Positions 1 through 5,867 of a stretch of 7,752 nt of DNA are shown piece after piece. The stretch is from a bacterium HR41 (GTDB lineage Bacteria; Actinomycetota; Thermoleophilia; Solirubrobacterales; Thermoleophilaceae), in NCBI GenBank assembly GCA_002898855.1, contig BEIR01000049.1, forward strand, positions 1 to 7,752, in the 5' to 3' direction. The translations under genes were made by a program, and so were the position numbers. The notes below the pieces were generated by a model that saw only the letters and a list, made by a program, of their open reading frames with translations, was not told where the DNA came from and did not search any database. Each line of letters opens with the position of its first letter. Position 1 is the stretch's first letter.

Positions 1-668
1 ACAAGCAGCGGGACGAGGTTGTAGCCAGCGTTGTCCTTCGGGGCGCGCCGCGCAAGACGCACGATCGAGCCGTCGGCAAGCACGACCTCGAGGCCGCGCA
101 CGCGGGCGCGCGCCGTGCCGTAACGCAGTGCACTGTGGCCACCGGCGTCACAGGCCACGATCCCGCCCACCGTCGCCGCGTCGCGAGCCGCCAGGTCAAG
201 CCCAGCCGCAAGGCCGTGGGGACGTGCGAGATCGTCGAGCTCGGCGAGCGTGAGCCCGGCACCGACGCGCACGGTGCGGGCGAGCGGATCGATCTAGCCC
301 CGGTCGCGCAGGCGCCTGAGCGACACCACGATCCCCCCTCCCGGCGGGACCGCGCCGCCAACGAGCCCGGTGTTCCCACCTTGCGGAACGATCGGCACGC
401 CCTGCTCGGAGGCAAGCGCCACGGCGGCTGCCACCTCGGCGGCGCTCGCGGGCAGGACGACCGCGCCCGCGCGACCGTGAAAGCGGCCTGTCCAGTCGCG
501 CTCGTAGGGCGCCAGCAGCTGCGGGTCGGTGAGCACGTTGGCGCTACCGACGGCCGACCTGAGCGCGCGCACCAGCTCCTGAGGAAGCGCCCGACGCGGG
601 TATCGCTGCGCGCGCGAGCGGTCGACAGCCGTGGCGGTGGCGCGCGACCGCTGCGGTTGCCTCTCCAC
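1..668 (-). pseudogene. FAD-linked oxidase (GlcD / D-2-hydroxyglutarate dehydrogenase type), N-terminal part, broken by in-frame TAG
   Basis: This is the N-terminal FAD-binding (PCMH-type) half of an FAD-linked 2-hydroxyacid oxidoreductase; the gene continues past the left edge. Reading from a GTG at 668, the protein shows the family segment DPQLLAPYERDWTGRFHGRA and the FAD pyrophosphate-binding loop PQGGNTGLVGGAVPPGGG near residues 95-112. A TAG codon then falls at 296-294. The same frame continues without another stop as IDPLARTVRVGAGLTLAEL, then GGIVACDAGGHSALRYG, GLEVVLADGS and KDNAGYNLVPLL, all in the order expected for the family, so the stop lies inside a conserved domain rather than at a gene end. 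No frameshift is needed. The GTG lies 5 bp after the stop of the upstream exported-protein gene, so the two may be co-transcribed; no clear ribosome binding site precedes it. A nonsense mutation is the simplest reading; a sequence error or readthrough is possible. A restart at GTG 272 would lack the flavin loop and is unlikely to work. The exact substrate cannot be told. Confidence 0.8.
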
Positions 669-673
669 GACTA

Positions 674-2728
674 CTAGGGAAGCGCAAAACGCAGGTATAC
701 GCTGCGTGTCCGCGGTGCGCGCAGAACGAGCCTCACGCGTCGCAGGCCGCGGTCGACAGCCGATGCGTAGCGCCCGGGGACGATCGCAGCCGCCACGAGG
801 CCGGTCGCTGTGACCCGCATTCGCCCCAGGCGGAGACCGGTTCGGTCACGCTCGATCCTGGCGCCCCCCGGGACGAAGACGTCCTGGACGAGAACGTCGC
901 CGCCGCGCGCCGAGAACGCCACGCTCACCCGACCCCCACCAACGCGTACCGTGACGCGCCGACGCCACAGACAGCCTTGCGCACGCTCGCTAGCCACGGT
1001 GCGCGCACCACTGTTGGCAGCGGGCGCCGCCCCGCCTTCACTGCTGACCCCCGCAAGCCCCGGCAATCCTGGCTGCTCGCGGAAACACACACTGCCGACG
1101 AGAATGCGGCCGTCGCGCCGCCAACGAAGCCAAGCCAGCTCGCCGGCGGCGGCTCGACCCGCCCGCAACAGCAGCGGCCCGCCGCTCCCCGCTCCGATCG
1201 GGCGCAGAGGGATTGCGTCGCGCCAGTGCCCGCTCCGGTCGCGGTGCTTCCAGGCGAGCAGCCCGACGTCGACGCGCAAGTCACCGGCGCTTCGCGCCCC
1301 GAACGCGACCCAGTCTTCGCGGCCCCGTGCAACGGCGACCGCGGCGCGTCCACGCCCGACAAGCCATGCCCCCTCGCGCTCACTGGGCAGGCGGCACGAC
1401 ACGACCCTCCGGCCACGATCCGCGCTAGGCGTGCCGGCGCGGTCGAGCGCGTCAAGCAGCCAAGCCCCTGCAGTCAACGTCAGCCCGCTGTATGCCGGTT
1501 CGCTCACGTACCAGTCGAGGCCGAGCTCGGCGGGCAGGTCGTAGGCGCGCGCTTCGGTGACGTCGCTCGCGACGGCGGGCGTGATCGCGAGCGTGCCGTC
1601 GGCACGCCGGTATCGCGCCAACAGGCGCTTGATCACGAGAGCTGCCAGCTTCTGGTCGCAGGCGCCGCCCTGGCGCGCAGCCGCGAAGGCAGCGAACACG
1701 AGCGCCCAGCTCTGTTCTTGCGAGCGGCCGCGCCAGGCGATATCGCCGTCGGGAGCCGCGAGGTACGCGAGAGCACGCACCGCTTGCCGGATCGTGCCGT
1801 CGAGGGTGGGGATCGAGCGGCCGCGGTCGGGCACCGGGAGACCGCCGAGCATTTCGCGCGCCCGTGCCAGGAACGCCGTCGTCAACGCGTGGTACGCGGC
1901 CGGGTAGTACGGGGGGTCGGAAACGACTGCCGCCGTGCCGGTCGGCGTTGCCGTGGCGCTGCGATCGGCGAGCTCGCGCGACCGCCGCACGACGTAGTCG
2001 AAGGCGATCGGCACGAGCTCAGCGGCATCTCCAGCGAAGGTTCCCTTGGGTCCGTAGCCGGCGACGTCGGATCTTGCGATGACGAGGGCGGCGACAGCCT
2101 CGACGAAGGGTTTGTTCCACGGTCGTCCCGAGCCGCGTACGTAGAGCGGACGGAGGTGGCGGAGGCGGTCCCGCAAGCTGCCAGCGAGCGAGACGAGCTC
2201 CCTCTCCATGGTGCCGCCGCCACCGCTGGTCCCCGTGCGCTCCTCGGCCCCCCAATCTGTCAACAGCCTGTACGACGACGCGACCGCGAACGGTTCGAAG
2301 ACGCCTTCGTTAGTGGCGGGAACGGCGAGCACCCCCCGCAGCGCCCGCACGCCCGCCGCAATCCACGGCCCGTGACCGCTGCGCAGACCGTGGGCGAGGA
2401 GCGCATAGCCGAGGATCGCCTCGTCGTAGCCGCCGCAGCGGCGCGGGCACCAGGGGCGAAAGGGGTCGGGGAACGTGCCGTCGGCACGCTGCCGCGCAAC
2501 CCAGTAGTCGAGCGTGCGAGCGAGCGCCTCCTCGAGCTCGCGTCGCAGCGCCCCGCCGCGCGCGAGCGGCGCGGTGGTTTCGGGCTGCGCGGTGCCGCGG
2601 GTACCAAGCTTGCCGTCCACCGGCGTCGCAGCGCCGCCCACGCCAGTGGGCGCGACGACGAAGGCAAGAGCGGCGACACCAATCGCCAACAGCACGAACC
2701 TCGGACAGCGACAGAAATCCTTCGCCAA
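674..2728 (-). CDS. Exported protein of unknown function, helical-toroid-like N-half and beta-rich C-half
   Basis: I do not recognise this 684-residue protein as a named family. The N-terminus looks like a signal peptide: a short basic, cysteine-containing start, a hydrophobic core at about residues 11-30 and small residues (GGAA) at 31-34, so it is probably secreted or surface-held. Residues about 60-430 are helix-forming, with recurring aromatic/Ala patterns (LDYWVARQRADGTFPDPF, DEAILGYALLAHGL, DGDIAWRGRSQEQSWALVFA, WYVSEPAYSGLTLTAGAWLL). These resemble the alpha/alpha-toroid folds of polysaccharide lyases and related enzymes. Residues about 440-684 are rich in short beta strands, as in the beta-sandwich that follows such toroids. 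A role on an envelope or extracellular polysaccharide is therefore an inference from fold style only, with no catalytic residues assigned. The start is a TTG; the alternative GTG at 2695 would remove the basic part of the signal peptide. The broken FAD oxidase lies 5 bp downstream. A long overlapping plus-strand frame has the composition of a shadow. Confidence 0.72.
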   Translation of the reverse strand: MAKDFCRCPRFVLLAIGVAALAFVVAPTGVGGAATPVDGKLGTRGTAQPETTAPLARGGALRRELEEALARTLDYWVARQRADGTFPDPFRPWCPRRCGGYDEAILGYALLAHGLRSGHGPWIAAGVRALRGVLAVPATNEGVFEPFAVASSYRLLTDWGAEERTGTSGGGGTMERELVSLAGSLRDRLRHLRPLYVRGSGRPWNKPFVEAVAALVIARSDVAGYGPKGTFAGDAAELVPIAFDYVVRRSRELADRSATATPTGTAAVVSDPPYYPAAYHALTTAFLARAREMLGGLPVPDRGRSIPTLDGTIRQAVRALAYLAAPDGDIAWRGRSQEQSWALVFAAFAAARQGGACDQKLAALVIKRLLARYRRADGTLAITPAVASDVTEARAYDLPAELGLDWYVSEPAYSGLTLTAGAWLLDALDRAGTPSADRGRRVVSCRLPSEREGAWLVGRGRAAVAVARGREDWVAFGARSAGDLRVDVGLLAWKHRDRSGHWRDAIPLRPIGAGSGGPLLLRAGRAAAGELAWLRWRRDGRILVGSVCFREQPGLPGLAGVSSEGGAAPAANSGARTVASERAQGCLWRRRVTVRVGGGRVSVAFSARGGDVLVQDVFVPGGARIERDRTGLRLGRMRVTATGLVAAAIVPGRYASAVDRGLRRVRLVLRAPRTRSVYLRFALP

Positions 2729-2872
2729 CGTGTGTCAGACAATCGGATAGACCAGGTTCTCTCTTAGACAGCAAAAGTCTCTATCAGAAAGACCACGTTT
2801 GTAGAGGGCGGGTCCCGTGTGCTAGGTACGGCGCTAGGGCGACACGTGGCGGCAACGCGGGTCGTGCTCACC
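2729..2872 (-). promoter_or_regulatory. AT-richer leader/promoter region of the exported-protein gene with repeated AGAC/GTCT motifs
   Basis: The gap between the tRNA stem-loop and the TTG start of the exported-protein gene contains one of the least GC-rich segments of the window, at about 2737-2800. Plus-strand AGAC occurs at 2737, 2749, 2766 and 2790, with an inverted GTCT at 2777. The 2766-2780 stretch forms an inverted repeat (AGAC, seven bases, GTCT). The minus-strand promoter for the exported gene should lie here, but I could not pick a convincing -35/-10 pair: the best elements, TTGCTG and TATCCG, are 19 bases apart. The rest (2794-2872) holds nothing I can name beyond a direct repeat of GCTAGG at 2820 and 2832. 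Confidence 0.25.
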
Positions 2873-2903
2873 GGCCCCTACAACCCCGCCTTTTGCAGGG
2901 GCC
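2873..2903 (-). terminator. Stem-loop downstream of tRNA-Gly, possible terminator
   Basis: Arms GGCCCCTACAA (2873-2883) and TTGCAGGGGCC (2893-2903) pair over 11 positions around a 9-base loop; the one imperfect pair is a G-U wobble in the minus-strand RNA. It begins 8 bases beyond the end of the tRNA acceptor stem and would end the tRNA transcript before the next minus-strand gene. No T tract follows on the minus strand, so it is not a textbook intrinsic terminator; it could instead serve tRNA 3' processing or RNA stability. Confidence 0.45.
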
Positions 2904-2911
2904 TTGCGAGC

Positions 2912-2983
2912 GCGGACGACGGGGATCGAACCCGCGACCTTCGGCTTGGGAAGCCGACGCTCTACCAACTGAGCTACGTCCGC
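2912..2983 (-). tRNA. tRNA-Gly, anticodon CCC
   Basis: The minus strand folds into a full cloverleaf of 72 bases up to the discriminator. The acceptor arms GCGGACG and CGTCCGC pair perfectly. The D stem is GCTC/GAGC with loop AGTTGGTA. The anticodon stem is TCGGC/GCCGA with loop TTCCCAA, giving anticodon CCC, which reads the glycine codon GGG. The variable loop is AGGTC, and the T arm is GCGGG-TTCGATC-CCCGT with one G-U pair. CCA is not encoded: the bases after the acceptor stem are GCTC. That makes position 73 a G, where U or A is usual for glycine tRNAs. The gene is divergent from the ccmH-like gene, with 84 bp between them, and has a stem-loop just downstream. Confidence 0.95.
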
Positions 2984-3000
2984 ACGGCTTGTGGCGCCGC

Positions 3001-3030
3001 TTGGTGGCGCGGCGGCAAAAAGAGGATAGT
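3001..3030 (+). promoter_or_regulatory. Candidate sigma70-type promoter for the ccmH-ccdA pair
   Basis: TTGGTG at 3001-3006 and GATAGT at 3025-3030 are separated by 18 bases and lie about 38 bases before the GTG start of the ccmH-like gene. The -10 candidate matches TATAAT at four of six positions and the -35 candidate matches TTGACA at three of six. This is a weak match in GC-rich DNA and is inferred mainly from position. On the other strand the same spot reads ACTATCCT, so it could equally contain a -10 element for the divergent tRNA gene. Confidence 0.28.
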
Positions 3031-3067
3031 CGCCGTCGAGGCGGCGGGCGCTTCTACGCTTGCGGCG

Positions 3068-3577
3068 GTGGCACGATCCTCTCGCAACCGCTTCGCCGCG
3101 ACCGCCGCTGTGGCGGCGTTCGTGGCGCTGTGCGCTGTCGCGCTCACGCCCGCCGCGCTCGCCTGCCCGAAGACGACTCTCGCCGACGTCGAGGACGAGG
3201 TGATGTGCCCCGTGTGCGGGACGCCGCTCGGCCTTGCGACCGAGGCGCCGCAGGCCGAACGCGAGCGCGCGTTCATCCAGCGGCTGGTCGACCGCTGCTA
3301 CGACAAGCAACAGATCAAACGGGCGCTCGTCGCCGAGTTCGGGCCACGCGTTCTCGCCGTGCCGCCCGACGAGGGCACCCGCACCCTGTCCTACACCGTC
3401 CCGGTAGTGGGGGTCGCAGCCGCGTTCGTGGGCCTCGCTTTCGGTCTGCGCCGGTGGCAGCGCGCACGCCGCACCCGGAACGCCGCGGACGACGCAGGCG
3501 CCGGGGCCGCGGGCTGCGTCGGCGATCCCAACGATCCCCGCGTCGAGCGTGCGCTCGAGCGCAGCGGCCTGTGGTGA
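3068..3577 (+). CDS. ccmH: CcmH/CycL-type cytochrome c biogenesis thiol oxidoreductase
   Basis: This is a 169-residue membrane-anchored protein of the CcmH/CycL/Ccl2 family, which reduces the CXXCH cysteines of apocytochrome c before haem attachment on the outer face of the membrane. A signal peptide spans about residues 1-32 (basic RSSRNR, then a long Ala/Val core ending in ALA). The redox motif VMCPVCGTPL follows, with the CXXC at Cys47 and Cys50. Next comes the helical part of the domain (ERERAFIQRLVDRCYDKQQI, ALVAEFGPRVLAVPP), one C-terminal membrane helix at about 107-127 and a basic, then disordered tail. Two extra cysteines (33, just after the likely cleavage site, and 77) are visible. 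The GTG start is the first usable one upstream of the signal peptide; the frame stays open further upstream but runs through the tRNA, so longer versions are wrong. Its TGA overlaps the GTG of the ccdA-like gene by four bases, suggesting coupled translation and a shared job. Confidence 0.85.
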   Translation: MARSSRNRFAATAAVAAFVALCAVALTPAALACPKTTLADVEDEVMCPVCGTPLGLATEAPQAERERAFIQRLVDRCYDKQQIKRALVAEFGPRVLAVPPDEGTRTLSYTVPVVGVAAAFVGLAFGLRRWQRARRTRNAADDAGAGAAGCVGDPNDPRVERALERSGLW

Positions 3578-4359
3578 GCGCCAACGTGGTAGCTGCAAGC
3601 GCGCTCTTTCCCCCAGCCGCCAGCGCGCCCGACGCCAGCGTTGCCGCTGCCTTCGCCGTCGGTCTCGTTTCCTTCGTCTCGCCCTGCGTGTTGCCGCTCG
3701 TGCCCGGGTATCTGTCGACCATATCCGGGGTGTCGTTCGCCGACATCGAAGCGGGGCGCGGGCGCCTGCGCGTGGTCGCGCCAGCGCTCGTGTTCTGCAC
3801 CTCGTTTTCCGCGATGTTCATCGCACTCGGTCTCACCGCCACCGGGCTCGGGCAGCTCCTCCAAGACCACCGCACGCTGCTGCAGAAGATCGCCGGCGTC
3901 GCGATCGTGGCACTCGGGGCGATGTTCGTCGTAGGAGCGCTGCGCCCCGGTAGCGGCCGCGAGTGGCGGCCGCGGGCGCTCGTGGCACGCGCACGCACTG
4001 GTGGTCCGGTCGTCGCCGGCCTCGCCTTCGCGGTCGCCTGGCTCCCGTGTACCGGACCGACGCTGGGAGCGATCCTCACCGCTGCCAGCACCGAGGAGAC
4101 CGTCGGCCGGGGCGCCCTGCTGCTCTCTGCCTATGCAGCCGGCCTTGCCGTGCCGTTCTTGCTGTGTGCGGTGGCGTTCGCACGCGTCGCACCGCTGTTT
4201 CGCTGGCTGCGCAACCGCTGGCGGGCCGTAGCGGTTGTCGCCGGCGCGGTGCTGGTGGCGATGGGCGTGCTGCTCTACACCGACGAGCTCACGCGTCTCA
4301 ACGCGGAAGCTCTGTCGCTGCTCGACGACCTCGGGATCAACATCTTCAGCCGGCTCTAG
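3574..4359 (+). CDS. ccdA: CcdA-like thiol-disulfide carrier (DsbD transmembrane-domain family)
   Basis: This 261-residue polytopic membrane protein carries electrons from cytoplasmic thioredoxin across the membrane to extracytoplasmic thiol proteins used in cytochrome c maturation. Two half-repeats each have the conserved cysteine: LVSFVSPCVLPLVPGYLSTI (Cys38) and VAWLPCTGPTLGAIL (Cys159). About six hydrophobic helices are seen, at roughly 23-47, 68-90, 104-123, 146-170, 185-205 and 220-240. The helix pairs are split by a basic cytoplasmic-type loop (GSGREWRPRALVARARTGG). Length is normal for CcdA. The GTG start overlaps the ccmH-like stop as GTGA; a GTG at 3586 is a possible alternative. 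The neighbour supports a role in reducing apocytochrome c through CcmH. The usual haem-side partners (ResB/CcsA or CcmF) are not in the window. The gene ends 49 bp from a convergent hydrolase gene, and I see no clear terminator in that gap. Confidence 0.9.
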   Translation: MSANVVAASALFPPAASAPDASVAAAFAVGLVSFVSPCVLPLVPGYLSTISGVSFADIEAGRGRLRVVAPALVFCTSFSAMFIALGLTATGLGQLLQDHRTLLQKIAGVAIVALGAMFVVGALRPGSGREWRPRALVARARTGGPVVAGLAFAVAWLPCTGPTLGAILTAASTEETVGRGALLLSAYAAGLAVPFLLCAVAFARVAPLFRWLRNRWRAVAVVAGAVLVAMGVLLYTDELTRLNAEALSLLDDLGINIFSRL

Positions 4360-4408
4360 CGGCGGCCAGCGGCTATCAGCGCGGTCGGCGTTTCGTCGTC
4401 GAGCGGCG

Positions 4409-5749
4409 TTACTTGCGCTCGAGCTCGCGCAGGAACGGCACGACGGTCTTGAGAAAGCGGTTCGAGCGGGGATCGCCGACGACCGGGTCGAGGTGGCTCG
4501 CCCCGGGATCGTCGACGAGGCGGTAGCGGCGCACACGCGAGATCGCGACGAAACGGCGCGCTCCCCGCAACACGCGACCGCCGGTGAGGTCGGTCTGGTA
4601 GGCGTAGAGCGGCACGTCGACCCGTCGCGCCCAGCGCAGCCGCAGCCCAAGGATCTTCGCCGCCGCGGTCCTGCGCAGGTCGTTCGCAGCGTCGACGTCG
4701 AGCCGCAAGCGGCGCGGGAAGTACCACTCGATGAAATCCGGTTTCGTCGCCGCCATCGCTCGCACCAGCCGCTCGATCGGGGTGCGCTCGCCGCTCACCC
4801 ACGAGCGCGGGTCGCCCGCCGCCGCGAGCCTCCCTGCCCGCACGCGAACGAACTCGAACCCCGGCGGCGACGTGTCGCGGTCGAAGGCGTAACCGACAAG
4901 CGCCTCGTTGGTGACGGTGAACGCCGGCCGGAACGCCGCCGGTACCAGCGGCTGGAGTTTGGCCGGCGCGTCGGGGGCGCGGAGCGCGTAGAGCCCTGCG
5001 GTTTGCACGAAGATCCCAGCGAGCTCGGGAACACCGAGGCCGAGCACGTCCTCGAACACCTGGCCGCGGCGCATCTCGTCGAGCTCGCGGCGGGCGCGCT
5101 CGGCGTCGGCCGACTGGAAGGTGCCGAGCAAGCCGCCGTCGATCAGCACGAGCCCCCTTATGTCCCGGTAACCCGGCCGGCCGGCGAAGTCCCACGCCGC
5201 GTAGGCGAGCGCCGTCGAAGCGCCGAGCGAGTGGCCGCCGAGCACCACCCGACGCCCACCCTTGCGCGCGGCAAGGACCACGCGTCGCAGATCGGCGAGC
5301 TGCACGGCGAGCCCCCACTCCGAGGCGTAGGGCACGTCGAGCCCGCGCACACGCCTGTACTTGCCGCCGAAGTAGTAGTCGTAAGCGGCGCTGGCGCTGC
5401 GGCGGGCGAAGCCGCGCTGGTCCTCGAGCGCCTGCTCGCGGCGGTCGACGACCCACACCTGGGTGGCCGGCAACCGTGCGGCGATATCGCGCGCGACCGG
5501 CGCGATCGTGCCGGCCCCGCCCAGGAAACCAGGCACGAGCACGAGCACGGTGCGCGCCCTGCGCGCCCCGACCTGGTACACGAAGACTCGGTCGTAGCGC
5601 ACCGCCCCCGGTGCCGGCGCCCCGGCGATCGCCACGTAGCGCTCGATCCGTGCTGTGCGCGCTGCTTCCGCTCCTGGCGCAACCGTGAACGCGATCGCGA
5701 GCGCTATTGCCACCGTGAAGGCCAGCGCGAGTCCCTGCGCCCGAGCCAC
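4409..5749 (-). CDS. Exported alpha/beta-fold hydrolase
   Basis: This 446-residue protein has a clear signal peptide: a short basic start, a hydrophobic core (LALAFTVAIALAIAFTVA) and a PGAEA-A cleavage-like site near residue 29. The mature part is an alpha/beta hydrolase. It has a strand followed by VPGFLGG (about 72-78, oxyanion region), the nucleophile elbow GGHSLGAS with Ser174, a likely acid in YQTDLTGG (Asp386) and a likely base in GASHLDP (His419). About 210 residues lie between Ser and Asp, more than in a minimal fold, so a large helical cap domain probably covers the active site (about 215-370). The substrate cannot be told; esterase, lipase-like or acyl-transfer activity are all possible. 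I chose GTG at 5749 because it starts directly at the signal peptide and has a weak AGG 12 bases upstream; a TTG at 5833 would add 28 residues unlike a signal peptide. It lies 118 bp downstream of argS on the same strand and converges on ccdA. Confidence 0.78.
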   Translation of the reverse strand: MARAQGLALAFTVAIALAIAFTVAPGAEAARTARIERYVAIAGAPAPGAVRYDRVFVYQVGARRARTVLVLVPGFLGGAGTIAPVARDIAARLPATQVWVVDRREQALEDQRGFARRSASAAYDYYFGGKYRRVRGLDVPYASEWGLAVQLADLRRVVLAARKGGRRVVLGGHSLGASTALAYAAWDFAGRPGYRDIRGLVLIDGGLLGTFQSADAERARRELDEMRRGQVFEDVLGLGVPELAGIFVQTAGLYALRAPDAPAKLQPLVPAAFRPAFTVTNEALVGYAFDRDTSPPGFEFVRVRAGRLAAAGDPRSWVSGERTPIERLVRAMAATKPDFIEWYFPRRLRLDVDAANDLRRTAAAKILGLRLRWARRVDVPLYAYQTDLTGGRVLRGARRFVAISRVRRYRLVDDPGASHLDPVVGDPRSNRFLKTVVPFLRELERK

Positions 5750-5867
5750 GCGCCGATCGTACCTAGACGCGAGCCCAGTAAGCGCCGGTCGGTTCGCGCC
5801 ACGCCCGGCGCCACACGGGCGCCCGGTCGCCAATCCGGCTGCCGACCGCCGCGCCGACGCCCCGCCG

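Noticed and set aside
294..296. Pyrrolysine or general amber recoding to explain the TAG in the oxidase
   Set aside because: Neighbouring genes use TAG as their real stop, and no recoding signal or special downstream structure is visible; a mutation or error is simpler.
977..2767. Long plus-strand open frame (596 residues) opposite the exported-protein gene
   Set aside because: Its translation is polar, rich in Arg, Ala and Gly, and has no domain, membrane or signal pattern; the minus-strand frame has a signal peptide and coherent aromatic/hydrophobic periodicity. High GC makes such antisense frames common.
2819..3067. Upstream extension of the ccmH-like frame to 2819
   Set aside because: The extension reads through the antisense of the tRNA-Gly gene (giving the familiar GDRTRDLRLGKPTLYQLSYV artefact) and would bury the signal peptide in the middle of the protein.
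4360..4408. Bidirectional terminator between ccdA and the convergent hydrolase
   Set aside because: I searched the 49-bp gap for an inverted repeat with a T tract on either strand and found only short imperfect pairing.
5750..5833. 28-residue N-terminal extension of the alpha/beta hydrolase from a TTG
   Set aside because: It would put a non-hydrophobic stretch before a clear signal peptide; the GTG at 5749 fits better.
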